64,000 nt of DNA from Actinomycetota bacterium (lineage in GTDB: Bacteria; Actinomycetota; Acidimicrobiia; IMCC26256; PALSA-610). The position numbers and the translations under genes were made by a program. Positions within the stretch are counted from its first letter, which is position 1. Each line of letters begins with the position of its first letter. The DNA lies in NCBI GenBank assembly GCA_003134555.1, contig PLBO01000100.1, positions 20,908 to 84,907 on the forward strand, in the 5' to 3' direction. Below the pieces are notes generated by a model that did no database searches, was not told where the DNA came from, and saw only the letters and a list, made by a program, of their open reading frames with translations. Below are positions 7,839 to 16,390 of the stretch, piece after piece.

Positions 7839-9149
7839 TCAACTGACCGACGCGCAGCCCGACCGATCGACCGCGTCGACCTTCCACCCTTTTCCGTTCG
7901 TGATCGGTCGCAGACGTACACCGTCGACGGTGGTGCGCTCGAGCGCGGCGATCATCGCCGCTTCGTTGGTGTGGCGCGACACCTCGTAGGTGTCGTAGTG
8001 GATGATCCGGTCGACATGGCGGCTGCACAGCAGCGATGCATAGTCGTGTGCGTCACGGAAACTTCGGATCGCCATGCTCTCGGGGAACATCTCGGAGTCG
8101 AGCCGGCCACCTGCGCGCAGCACGTGGTACGAGCCGATCTTGGCGTCGCCGCCGCGCAGGACGCGATACGTCGCGCCGGGCGTGAACTCGGGCGAATGCA
8201 GGTACGCATCGAGGGTCGCGGTGTCGGCGCCGTTATGCGCGAGCGCCCGCCATTGCGCGCCGATGTTCAGCGGCACCTCGAAGCCGAGGTGGCCGACCAG
8301 CGCCAGAACGACTCCGAGGGGCGCCAGGGCCCGTAGGCCCGTGCGGCGCAACAGCGCGCAGATCACGGGAAGCCCCACGACGATGACGCGGGGCCCGAGC
8401 GTGATGAAGAAGTTGGACACTTGCGCGCCGGTGCTGGTCTGCGCCGTCGTCGGCGACGCGAAGACGAGCCAGACCGCGGGCAGCGCAATCGCGCACGACA
8501 ACGCGTACCAGCGCAGAATCTCGCGGCGGTCGCGCGCGAAGGGGATGCAGGCGAGCACCAGCAGCACCCCGATGGGGAGGACGATCGCCGCGTGATTCGC
8601 CTGTCCGAGGCCGACGAGGACGGCCGCCCAGCCGTGATGCCCGCGCCGCCACGCCGCCACGCCGAACAGCAGCAGCATGGCGCCCCACGCGAACGACTGT
8701 TGACCGAACAACAACGCCTCGAGGATCGCCGGATTGGCGAGCACGGCGGCGGCCCACCAACCGCGCCGCAACTCCGGGAACGCGGTGTAGGTCGCGACGA
8801 TGCAACCGACCGCTCCGAGCGCGGTCCACAGCGTGACCGCCCAGTCGCCGAAGAGCGGCCAGACGAGCGCGGCTGTGGTCCAGTTGACGAATCCGTAGGG
8901 GTACGCGTACGCCTCGCCGTGCGCGAGCACGGGCATGTGCCACGGCAGGCGCGCATGGTGCCAGAGATCGCGCGCGATGTACCAGACGTGCACGTGGTTG
9001 TTGACGCTGTCGGACGACAGGACGATCGCGTGGCGGAGATACAACGCCAGCACGACGATCCAGCCCGCCGCGAGCAGCGCGAGCACCACCTGCCCGCCCG
9101 GGACGTCGTCGGTGCCGTGGTCGACGTGGTCGTCGGCGTGCACGCGCAC
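7839..9149 (-). CDS. GT-C-like polytopic membrane protein (putative glycosyltransferase)
   Basis: About 436 residues with roughly nine transmembrane helices and a soluble C-terminal domain of about 110 residues. The first extracytoplasmic loop (LSSDSVNNHVHVWYIARD, then YAYPYGFVNW) is rich in aspartate and aromatics, like the catalytic loop of GT-C enzymes such as GT39/GT87 lipid-linked sugar transferases. I infer transfer of a sugar from a polyprenyl-phosphate donor at the outer face of the membrane. It starts just after the stop of the glycosyltransferase-deacetylase fusion (GTG at 9149, 6 bases downstream), as the last gene of the glycan operon. No defined family is recognised. Confidence 0.6.
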   Translation of the reverse strand: MRVHADDHVDHGTDDVPGGQVVLALLAAGWIVVLALYLRHAIVLSSDSVNNHVHVWYIARDLWHHARLPWHMPVLAHGEAYAYPYGFVNWTTAALVWPLFGDWAVTLWTALGAVGCIVATYTAFPELRRGWWAAAVLANPAILEALLFGQQSFAWGAMLLLFGVAAWRRGHHGWAAVLVGLGQANHAAIVLPIGVLLVLACIPFARDRREILRWYALSCAIALPAVWLVFASPTTAQTSTGAQVSNFFITLGPRVIVVGLPVICALLRRTGLRALAPLGVVLALVGHLGFEVPLNIGAQWRALAHNGADTATLDAYLHSPEFTPGATYRVLRGGDAKIGSYHVLRAGGRLDSEMFPESMAIRSFRDAHDYASLLCSRHVDRIIHYDTYEVSRHTNEAAMIAALERTTVDGVRLRPITNGKGWKVDAVDRSGCASVS

Positions 9150-9154
9150 GCGTG

Positions 9155-11086
9155 TCAGCTGCGCGAGTCTGCGCAGGACTGGTACGCGGGGCCGCCGATC
9201 AGCGTGTCGAGACGCACCGGCCGCAGGTTGCGCGCGCGGAGTCCGTCGAGAATCAACGGCAACGCCGCCACGACCGCAGCCCGGTGTGCCGACGAGGTGC
9301 CGTCGACACCGGCGTGCAGGTCGATGATCGATCCGCCGCGCACCGCCTCGAGCACCTTGTTCGCGATCGACGGGGGATCGTTCGTGCCGCGGTCGCTCAC
9401 CCCGACGTCCCACATCGCCATGCGCATGCGGTGATCCTTCACCACCCGGGCCATCAGCGGTGTGCGCTGCCCGTGCGGCGGGCGGAACCAGACCGGGCAG
9501 GTGCCGATCTCGCGGGCGAACGCATCCTGCGTGCGTTGGAGCTCCGGATAGCGCGGGTCGAGCCATCGCCACTCGTCGTGGTGGTAGGAGTGGTTGCCCA
9601 CCAGCTGTCCGTCGGCGACGAGATCGCGCACGACCTGCGGCGACGTGTCGAGCGTCTTGCCGACGACGAAGAACGAGGCCTTGACGTTCGCGGCGTCGAG
9701 GATCTTCAAGATCGCGGGCGTCGCAGTGGTGTCGGGGCCGTCGTCGAAGGTGATCGCGACCTCGCCAGAGGTGCGGGACCCGTGGACCACGCCACCACCG
9801 AACCAGGTTGCTCCAACCGTGCTCGCGCCGAAATACCCCGTGATCCCGCTCACCGCGACGATGAGCGTGCTCCCGAGCGCGAGGGTGCGGAGCTTGTGGC
9901 CGTGCCGAACGCGGAATGGCCCGAAGCGGGAAACCATCGCCGCGACGAACACCGCGCCGACGGCGAACCCGAGCACCAGGGCACGCGATCCCGCGATCGC
10001 GGCGACGGCGAGCACGGCGAACGCGGCGGCGATCACCACGGGCCGGGGCCGGCGTACGACGGGCGCGGCCAGTGCCGCACCCACGCCGAACACGCCCGCC
10101 AGGACAATCGCGCTCACCGCGTCGGGTCGTTGCGGGATGAGCCAGGCGGCGACGAGCGCGACGAGCGGCCCGAGCAGCGCGAGCGACGGCCGCGGGACGG
10201 AACGGCGTAGGAGCGCGCCGAGACCGAAGGCGGCCAGCGACGCGAGGACGAGCGTGAAGGCCGTGTCGGTCGCGCGTTGGTAGGTGAGCGCGAGAGGTAT
10301 CGCGAGCACGCTCGCGATCGAGAGGTGCGCGATCGCATCGGTGCGGAACGCGTGCTGCGCCCGGTCGCGTCGCCACACCCGTGCGGCCGCGACGGGGATG
10401 ACGGCGAGGTCGATCGCGGCGTCGCGCAACCGCGTACGCGACCGGGCGACGGGAACGGGAACGACGTGATCGTTGCGAACGTTGTAACCGAGCTGGCAGA
10501 GGACGACGGCGACCTCGACTGTCTCGCTGTACTGATAGCCCGAGTAGTAGTCGAGCGCGTGCGCGAGCGCGCCGAGGCGGAAGATGCGGTAGCCGGATTC
10601 GACGTCGTGCAGGGGCGCACCCGCCCAACCGCTGGCCCACTTGGACAACACCCAGTTGCCGGTGCGTTTGAACGGCCCGTGATACGACAGGTCGCGCCGC
10701 GCGATGTTCGCATCGAGGCCTTCGGCCCGCGTCATCTCGACCAGTTCGTCGAGCACCTGCAGGTCGTGCTGGCCGTCGGCGTCGACGGTGAACACGAGGT
10801 CGTCGGCGTTCAGCTCGTGTTGCGCGAGGCGCTCCCGCAACTCGGTCAACGCCGAGTGGTACGCCTCCGACATGCCGCGATTCACCTCGTGGACGAGGAG
10901 CCGGCACTTCGGGCGGCCGCGGGCCATCCACTGTTCGATCTGGGCCCGGGTGTCGTCGGTCGAACCGTCGTCGACGACGACCAGCTCGTCGACGAGCGGA
11001 TAGAGCTCTTCGAGCACGGCGGCGACCGTCGGCTCCTCGTTGAAAGCGGGGACCACCGCGATCCGACGCGGGGTGGGCGCGCTCAC
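9155..11086 (-). CDS. Fusion: GT2 glycosyltransferase - about 7 TM helices - NodB polysaccharide deacetylase
   Basis: A 643-residue fusion. Residues 1-235 form a DPM1-like GT2 domain with VVDDGSTDD (about 37-45) and the metal-binding DADGQHD (102-108), likely making a polyprenyl-phosphate sugar. About seven hydrophobic helices follow (about 255-430). Residues 440-640 are a NodB deacetylase with TFDDGPD (metal Asp), GNHSYHHDEW (two metal His), WFRPPHGQ, MWDVGVSD and a final IIDLHAG. An odd number of helices places the transferase in the cytoplasm and the deacetylase outside, as each activity would require. The GTG at 11086 overlaps the epimerase stop (GTGA). Functions are inferred from motifs. 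Confidence 0.85.
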   Translation of the reverse strand: MSAPTPRRIAVVPAFNEEPTVAAVLEELYPLVDELVVVDDGSTDDTRAQIEQWMARGRPKCRLLVHEVNRGMSEAYHSALTELRERLAQHELNADDLVFTVDADGQHDLQVLDELVEMTRAEGLDANIARRDLSYHGPFKRTGNWVLSKWASGWAGAPLHDVESGYRIFRLGALAHALDYYSGYQYSETVEVAVVLCQLGYNVRNDHVVPVPVARSRTRLRDAAIDLAVIPVAAARVWRRDRAQHAFRTDAIAHLSIASVLAIPLALTYQRATDTAFTLVLASLAAFGLGALLRRSVPRPSLALLGPLVALVAAWLIPQRPDAVSAIVLAGVFGVGAALAAPVVRRPRPVVIAAAFAVLAVAAIAGSRALVLGFAVGAVFVAAMVSRFGPFRVRHGHKLRTLALGSTLIVAVSGITGYFGASTVGATWFGGGVVHGSRTSGEVAITFDDGPDTTATPAILKILDAANVKASFFVVGKTLDTSPQVVRDLVADGQLVGNHSYHHDEWRWLDPRYPELQRTQDAFAREIGTCPVWFRPPHGQRTPLMARVVKDHRMRMAMWDVGVSDRGTNDPPSIANKVLEAVRGGSIIDLHAGVDGTSSAHRAAVVAALPLILDGLRARNLRPVRLDTLIGGPAYQSCADSRS

Positions 11087-12000
11087 GAGTCGGCGTGCTG
11101 CTCTCGATACCACTCGAGCGTCTTGCGCAGTCCCTCGGCGAAGGTGTGCTCGGGTACCCAGCCGAGTTCGTCGCGCGCCCGGTCGCTCTGGACTATGCGG
11201 GCGCGATAGTCGCCCGGGCGGGTCGGTCCGAAGGTCACTTCGACGTCGCCCACGAGGTCGCGAACGGTCTCCGCGAGCCGGCGGATCGAGATGGCTTCCT
11301 CGGATTCGAGGTTGTACGTGCGGTTCTTCGCCGCGGGCTTCAGCGCGAGCACATGGGCGGCGGCGAGGTCCTCGACGTAGACGAAGCGTCGTTCCTGGGA
11401 GCCGTCTCCGTCGATACGCAACGGCTCGCCCCGCATCGCGCGCAGTAGGAACGCGGCGACGACGAGATCGCTGCGCATGCGAGGCCCGAACGGGATTCCG
11501 TAGCGCAACACCGTGTACGGGCGTCCGAACAGCGTGGCGTAGTCGCGACAGAACATCTCGGCCGCGATCTTCTCCGACACGTACAGGTGGCGATCGGTCT
11601 CGAGGTCGAAAGGTGTGGTCTCGTCGACGACGTCGCCGTGGGTCGCGGCGTACACCCAGACCGTGCTCGAGACGATGACGCGGCCGGCGTCGGCGCGGCG
11701 ACCGGCTTCGAGAACGCGCGCGACGCCCAGCGTGTTGAGCGCGACGCTCTCGGCCGGGTCGGCGACGATGTCGTTCACGTCGGCCATCGCCGCGAGGTGG
11801 AAGACGGCGTGCGCGTTCTTCAGCGCGTCGGTGACGGAGTCCTGATCGAGCATGTCGACATCGGCCCACTCGACGTCGGGCTGCATCGGCGGCTTGGGGT
11901 CGATCACCCGCACCGCGTACTCCGCGCGCAACAGCGCATCGACGACGTGCGAGCCCACGAAGCCCGAGCCGCCCGTGATCGCGATCAGTTCGTTGCTCAA
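11083..12000 (-). CDS. NAD-dependent epimerase/dehydratase (nucleotide-sugar SDR)
   Basis: A 305-residue extended SDR that should bind NAD (GGSGFVGSH at residues 10-18) and act on a nucleotide sugar. It has the catalytic YVSEK, SSTVWVYA and an RYGIPFGP motif typical of GalE/RmlB-like enzymes. Start is a TTG at 12000 whose last two bases are shared with the stop of the aminotransferase (TTGA), so translation is coupled. With the DegT aminotransferase it probably makes an amino-sugar donor; which sugar cannot be read from sequence. Confidence 0.85.
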   Translation of the reverse strand: MSNELIAITGGSGFVGSHVVDALLRAEYAVRVIDPKPPMQPDVEWADVDMLDQDSVTDALKNAHAVFHLAAMADVNDIVADPAESVALNTLGVARVLEAGRRADAGRVIVSSTVWVYAATHGDVVDETTPFDLETDRHLYVSEKIAAEMFCRDYATLFGRPYTVLRYGIPFGPRMRSDLVVAAFLLRAMRGEPLRIDGDGSQERRFVYVEDLAAAHVLALKPAAKNRTYNLESEEAISIRRLAETVRDLVGDVEVTFGPTRPGDYRARIVQSDRARDELGWVPEHTFAEGLRKTLEWYREQHADS

Positions 12001-13121
12001 TGCTGGCCCATCTCGTTGAGTGCGGTCCCCAAGGACTCGACGACATAGTCGGCATCGCTCTCGCTGAGCGACGGGTACAAGGGTAGGCAGATATGGCGGG
12101 CGCCGATGAACTCCGCGCCCGGCAACGCGCGATCGGCGAACGGCTCGAAGACCGGTTGCTGGTGCAGCGGCGTGTCGTAGACCTCGCCCGAGAGCCCGAC
12201 GTCGAACCGCTCCCGCATGGTTTGCTTCAGCGCGGCCCGGTCGATGCCCGGGGGGAGGAACGCGACGTACTTGTAGTAGTTGCAGTGCGCGTCGGCGGGA
12301 ATCCGCAACGGTCGCAGCCCGAGATCGTCGATCGCGGCGTCGTAACGCTTCGCGAGCGCCTGGCGTGCCGCGATGAACTCGTCGAGCCGGGCGAGCTGCG
12401 ACTGCACGATCGCGGCGTGCGGTTCGCTCATGCGCCAATTCGCGCCGAGCCGAGTGTGGAAGTTGGCGAGGAACGACCCCTTGCCCTGGTCGCGGAAGGT
12501 ATGCGCGGCCTCGACGATCGCTTCGTCGTCGGTGACGATCATGCCGCCCTCGCCTCCGGCGATGACCTTGGTCGGGTAGAACGAGAACGCTCCCGCGACA
12601 CCGAACGTTCCGGCGCTCTGCCCGCCGAGCGCGCTGCCGTGCGCGTGGGCGGCGTCCTCGACCAGGTGCACGCCCCGGTCGCGGCAGAGTTGCGCGAGGG
12701 CCGGGAGCGCGGGGCTGATGAGGCCGCCGATGTGAACCGCGATCACCGCCGCGGTGTCGGGCCCGAGGCGGGCCTCGACGTCGGCGAGATCGAACGCCAT
12801 GGTCTCCGGGTCGCAGTCGACGAAGACGACCCGGGCGCCGGCGTGGACCGCGGCGGCGGCGGTCGCGAAGAACGTGTTCGCCGGAACGATCACTTCGCGG
12901 CCGTCGACAGCGAGCGCCCGCAGGATGATCTCGAGCGCGCTCGTGCCGGAGCTCACTGCGACCGCGTGCCGCGTCGAATGCCGCTTGGCGAACGCGGCTT
13001 CGAGCTCGCGGCCGATCGGTCCCAACGTGAGCTGGCCGCTGGTCAGGGCTTCGTCGATCCGGGCGAGGATCTCGGCACGGTCTTCCGCCGGGAAGCACAC
13101 CCGGGCAGGAGGCACGCGCAT
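11997..13121 (-). CDS. DegT/DnrJ/EryC1/StrS-family sugar aminotransferase
   Basis: A 374-residue PLP enzyme that normally aminates a keto-sugar nucleotide. The PLP lysine lies in FSFYPTKVIAGGEGG, preceded by the family motifs VSSGTSALEIILRAL, PANTFFATAAA and HLVEDAAHAHGS. Length is normal for the family. First gene of the four-gene glycan operon. No Shine-Dalgarno precedes the ATG at 13121; a TAGATT box 8 bases upstream suggests a leaderless message. Confidence 0.9.
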   Translation of the reverse strand: MRVPPARVCFPAEDRAEILARIDEALTSGQLTLGPIGRELEAAFAKRHSTRHAVAVSSGTSALEIILRALAVDGREVIVPANTFFATAAAAVHAGARVVFVDCDPETMAFDLADVEARLGPDTAAVIAVHIGGLISPALPALAQLCRDRGVHLVEDAAHAHGSALGGQSAGTFGVAGAFSFYPTKVIAGGEGGMIVTDDEAIVEAAHTFRDQGKGSFLANFHTRLGANWRMSEPHAAIVQSQLARLDEFIAARQALAKRYDAAIDDLGLRPLRIPADAHCNYYKYVAFLPPGIDRAALKQTMRERFDVGLSGEVYDTPLHQQPVFEPFADRALPGAEFIGARHICLPLYPSLSESDADYVVESLGTALNEMGQH

Positions 13122-13129
13122 GAGCAGAG

Positions 13130-13135
13130 AATCTA
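13130..13135 (-). promoter_or_regulatory. -10 element of the glycan operon
   Basis: TAGATT on the minus strand ends 8 bases before the aminotransferase ATG (13121). No good -35 is visible. It fits the recurrent -10/short-leader pattern of this window. Confidence 0.4.
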
Positions 13136-13276
13136 TCGAAGCATTGCTCTAATGGGTCGAATATGAGGATCGCCTATACACAACCTTGACCTGGCATCCG
13201 TTCGTCATTGATCGGGGCTGCGAGAGCCGACTCATCGGGACGGACCTGTGCGAGACTGCATTGCGGACCTGCTGCG

Positions 13277-13792
13277 ATGAACTCCCACGTCGTGCTCGTC
13301 GGCCTCATGGCCTCGGGGAAGACCACTGTCGGGCGCTTGCTCGCGGCTCGGCTCGGGCGGCCGTTCGTCGACAACGACGTCGTGCTGGAATCACGTACCG
13401 GCCGCTCGGCGCGTGAGATCGCGGCCGAGGAGGGTGCCGCCGGGCTGCATCTCCGAGAGGCGGAGGCATTGGTAGACGCGCTCTCGAGCCCCCTAACGGC
13501 GGTGATCGCGGCCGCGGCCGCGGCCCCACTCGAACCGCCCGCGGCGGCGGCGATGCGGGCGTACGACGTGGTGTACCTGCGGGCGACGCCCGACGTGCTT
13601 GGCGCTCGGCTCGCCCGCGCGCCCGACGACGGCCACCGCCCGTTCGTCGACGGCGACGCCCGAGCCGTGCTCGCGGAACAGTTCGCGGTGCGCGACGAGC
13701 GCTACCGGGCGCTCGCGACGCTGGTCGTCGACGCGAACGTCGATGCACCCGAGGCTGTCGTCGACGAGATCATGTCGGCGCTTGCACGATGA
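13277..13792 (+). CDS. Shikimate-kinase-like P-loop kinase with altered substrate site
   Basis: A 171-residue protein with the AroK fold pattern: P-loop GLMASGKTT, FVDNDVVLE (the DxD region), a lid-like RPFV and ERYRALA near the end. Two shikimate-binding features are gone: the GFRxRE arginine is replaced (GLHLRE) and the Gly-Gly-Gly motif is an alanine run. Nucleotide binding is likely, but shikimate as substrate is doubtful. It is divergent from the glycan operon. The ATG at 13277 gives the canonical beginning; the frame is open 23 codons further upstream. Confidence 0.7.
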   Translation: MNSHVVLVGLMASGKTTVGRLLAARLGRPFVDNDVVLESRTGRSAREIAAEEGAAGLHLREAEALVDALSSPLTAVIAAAAAAPLEPPAAAAMRAYDVVYLRATPDVLGARLARAPDDGHRPFVDGDARAVLAEQFAVRDERYRALATLVVDANVDAPEAVVDEIMSALAR

Positions 13793-14453
13793 GCGCCTCG
13801 AATGCCACGCGGGTTGCGAAGCCGAGTCGTTCGTAGACGCGGATCGCGGCGTCGTTCTCGGCGAGCACGTGCAGGATCGGAGTCTCGCCGCGCGCTTCGA
13901 TGCCGGCGGCGACCGCGCGTATGAGTCGCGTTGCGAGCCCGAGCTTGCGCGCCTCCGCGTCGGTGCACACCGCGCTCAACTCGGTATAGCCCGGCGGGTG
14001 CAGCCGTTCACCCGCCATCGCGATGAGCCCGTTGCCCGTCTCCGCGCGGCGACCCAGGTAGGTACCGAGCTCGACCGTGCGTCGCGCGAACGGCCCGGGT
14101 CGGGTGCGCTCGACGAGCGCGAGCATTTCGTCGACGTCGGACGCCTCCAGCTCCACGAACGTGTCGTCGGCGTCGCCGATCGGTTCCGTCGCGACCATTT
14201 GCAGCCCGTTCAGGCGCATGGCGATCTCCCAATCGCCCGGCAACACGACCGGCGCGGGGCGGAAGAGCACCGCCACGCCGCCCGGGCCGACGATCTGCGC
14301 CAGTGCGTTCCATGCGTCGGGGCCGACCTCGTCGGGGAGGGCGACGAAGGCAGCCACGTCGGTTTGATAGCGCAGCGCGAGGCTGCTGCCTTCCGAGAAC
14401 TCGGCCTGCAGACCGGTCAACGCGTGCCAGACGGGGTTGTCGAGAGCCTCCAT
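13770..14453 (-). CDS. GNAT-family N-acetyltransferase
   Basis: About 227 residues. The C-terminal half carries the GNAT acetyl-CoA site (TDAEARKLGLATRLIRAVAAGIEARG) followed by LHVLAENDAAIRVYERLGF, which resembles FR47-type enzymes acetylating amines or amino acids. The N-terminal half is a divergent substrate domain. The 3' end overlaps the kinase gene by 23 bases (convergent). Its start lies only 15 bases from the divergent PhyH gene, so one of the two starts may be slightly misplaced. Substrate unknown. Confidence 0.75.
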   Translation of the reverse strand: MEALDNPVWHALTGLQAEFSEGSSLALRYQTDVAAFVALPDEVGPDAWNALAQIVGPGGVAVLFRPAPVVLPGDWEIAMRLNGLQMVATEPIGDADDTFVELEASDVDEMLALVERTRPGPFARRTVELGTYLGRRAETGNGLIAMAGERLHPPGYTELSAVCTDAEARKLGLATRLIRAVAAGIEARGETPILHVLAENDAAIRVYERLGFATRVAFEALIVQAPT

Positions 14454-14468
14454 GTCCGCGATGGTGTC

Positions 14469-15344
14469 ATGGTGACGCTTGCCGAACCCGCAATTTCCGA
14501 CCACCTCGGGCGCATCGACCTCGACGGCTACACGATCGTCGAAGGTGCGATCGAGCCCGAGCTGGTCGTCGGGCTGCGCACCGCGATCCGGCGGTTGGAG
14601 CGGGAGTTGCACGTCGAACCCAAGGGGACCTCGGCCGAGGGGCACGCGACGCGGCGCATGTACAACCTCCTGGCGAAGGACGCGGCGTTCCAGGCGATGC
14701 CGTTGCACGAAAGTGTGTTGCCGATCGTGGAACGAGTGCTCGACCGCGGCTGCCTGCTCTCCGGCATGACCGCGATCGACATCGGTCCCGGTGAGCACGA
14801 GCAACCGATGCACGGCGACGACATCGTCATGTCGCGGCATCTGCAGCGCCCGCACGCGCCGATGATGGTCACGAGTATGTGGGCGCTCGACGAGTTCACC
14901 GCGGAGAACGGCGGTACGCGCTTCGTTCCCGGCTCGCATCTCTTCGCTCGAACGCCCGACGAGCCCGGCGCGCTCGACGACGTCGAGGTCCGCGCGCTGG
15001 AGATGGCGGCGGGCTCGGTGATGATCTTCCACGGATCGTTGTGGCACGGTGGCGGCGCGAACACGACGCCGGACGTCTGGCGGTGCGGCGTGAACGTGCA
15101 GTACTGCCCCGGGTTCGTGCGTCAGCAGCAGAACCCGTACCTCGGAATACCGCACGACGTCGCGGCCACGTTCTCCGACCGACTGCTCGAGTTGCTCGGC
15201 TATCGCCTCTACAAGGGCATCATGGGTCACGTCGACGGCGCGAGCCCCGGTGAGGTCGTGTTCGGCGCGCGCATGGCCGAGACCGCATACCGCGACAGCG
15301 AGCAGCGCGGAACCGCACCGATGACGGGCGACCTCGACCGCTGA
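14469..15344 (+). CDS. Phytanoyl-CoA dioxygenase family (Fe/2-oxoglutarate) protein
   Basis: A 291-residue PhyH-like oxygenase expected to hydroxylate an organic substrate using Fe(II), O2 and 2-oxoglutarate. The HxD iron motif is in QPMHGDD, the distal histidine in FHGSLWHGGGAN, and a conserved TRFVPGSH segment is present. A C-terminal extension with PYLGIPHDVA is common in family members from actinobacteria. The ATG at 14469 lacks a Shine-Dalgarno. No operon partner on the same strand. Confidence 0.85.
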   Translation: MVTLAEPAISDHLGRIDLDGYTIVEGAIEPELVVGLRTAIRRLERELHVEPKGTSAEGHATRRMYNLLAKDAAFQAMPLHESVLPIVERVLDRGCLLSGMTAIDIGPGEHEQPMHGDDIVMSRHLQRPHAPMMVTSMWALDEFTAENGGTRFVPGSHLFARTPDEPGALDDVEVRALEMAAGSVMIFHGSLWHGGGANTTPDVWRCGVNVQYCPGFVRQQQNPYLGIPHDVAATFSDRLLELLGYRLYKGIMGHVDGASPGEVVFGARMAETAYRDSEQRGTAPMTGDLDR

Positions 15345-15348
15345 GGTC

Positions 15349-15711
15349 TTACTCCTCGCGCTGCAGCTCGACCGGCGCGCAGTCGGAGCCGCCGCCCGGT
15401 GCGGGCCGGTGCCGGACTGCGCGCTCCACGACGATTCGCACGGTGGAACCGTCGACGGACGCCCGGCCGTCGACGATGAGCGAGTAGTCGTCGGGCCGGG
15501 CCGGCGGCCACAGCAACGACACGTTCGGTCGTGCACGCGCGTTCGCGCAGCTGCGGTTGCCGGCGTCGCACGTGATCGAACCCGCGCCGATGAGCGGAGT
15601 GATCGCGACCGCGTGCGCGCTCGCGTCGTCGGAGACGGTAAGTAGATACGCGAACGGCGCCTGGCCCGCGGCGACGTCGCGCAGTTCGCCTAGCTCGACG
15701 CGAATGCTCAT
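15349..15711 (-). CDS. PPOX-class flavin-binding split-barrel protein
   Basis: A 120-residue protein with the layout of pyridoxamine-phosphate-oxidase-like FMN or F420 proteins: PFAYLLTVSDDASAHAV, then a basic turn (GNRSCANARARPNVSLLWPP) and YSLIVDGRASVDG. The motif set is consistent with a small split-barrel oxidoreductase or heme/F420 binder. Its ATG overlaps the stop of the AlkB-like gene upstream (ATGA), so both are made together; the functional link is unclear. Confidence 0.7.
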   Translation of the reverse strand: MSIRVELGELRDVAAGQAPFAYLLTVSDDASAHAVAITPLIGAGSITCDAGNRSCANARARPNVSLLWPPARPDDYSLIVDGRASVDGSTVRIVVERAVRHRPAPGGGSDCAPVELQREE

Positions 15712-16355
15712 CGGGTCGACCTCCGGGAGAACTCGCGGGGTTGGTAGTAACCGGGCTGGGTGTCACGCCGACCGCGTTTGGTCGTGTACCGCCATTGCGC
15801 GGAGACCCGCCCTCTCACCGCGTGACGCGTCTTCGGCACGCCGTGGAGCCAGTCGGCTTGGAAGCGTCCGCCGAACACCATGAGGTCGCCGCCGGCGGGG
15901 GAGAGGTCGCGGGCAGTCGACGTATCGCGCGTGTTGCGTCGTTGCACGAGAAACGGACGCTGCGCGCCGAACGTCACGATCGCCACCACGGTGTCGTCGA
16001 GCCACCGCATCTCGCGGTCGCGATGCATCGCGACGCTGTCGCGCGAGTCGCGGTAATACGCGAAGCCGAAGCCCCCGAACCGCGCGCCGTACTTGGCCGC
16101 GAGCGCTTTCTGCGCGTCGGCGAGCACGGGATGGCCCGGCCGGGCGATCGAACCGCCCGCACCCATGCGCGGCTCGTCGATCCAGCGCTCGTACCGCCAC
16201 ACGCGCCCTTGTCGCCACTCGATGGTCGACACGAGGTGCTCGTAGACGCCGTCGGCGCCGCGGAGCCAGCCGCGCGCGACATCGACCCACGAGGTGTCGT
16301 CGAGCTGCAGGCGCTCGAAGGGCACGTCCCGGTCGATCGCGGGCACGGCGTCCAT
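15708..16355 (-). CDS. AlkB-like 2-oxoglutarate/Fe(II) dioxygenase
   Basis: A 215-residue AlkB-family oxygenase, probably reversing alkyl damage on DNA or RNA bases. It shows GFAYYRDSRDSVAMHRD (HxD iron ligands), the distal histidine in WLHGVPKT and the 2-oxoglutarate arginines in RHAVRGRVSAQWRYT, plus a FGGRFQADW-like segment common to AlkB proteins. The ATG at 16355 has no Shine-Dalgarno but a TACGCT box 7 bases upstream (16363-16368). It leads a two-gene operon with the PPOX protein. Confidence 0.85.
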   Translation of the reverse strand: MDAVPAIDRDVPFERLQLDDTSWVDVARGWLRGADGVYEHLVSTIEWRQGRVWRYERWIDEPRMGAGGSIARPGHPVLADAQKALAAKYGARFGGFGFAYYRDSRDSVAMHRDREMRWLDDTVVAIVTFGAQRPFLVQRRNTRDTSTARDLSPAGGDLMVFGGRFQADWLHGVPKTRHAVRGRVSAQWRYTTKRGRRDTQPGYYQPREFSRRSTR

Positions 16356-16390
16356 CGCATGCAGCGTAGCGACGCGCCGGTGCTCGGAGA

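Noticed and set aside
9150-10931. Extension of the 7839-9149 membrane-protein frame upstream to 10931
   Set aside because: The extension is Arg-rich and antisense to nothing meaningful; the GT2-NodB fusion in another frame carries all the motifs there. The membrane-protein part begins only at about 9149.
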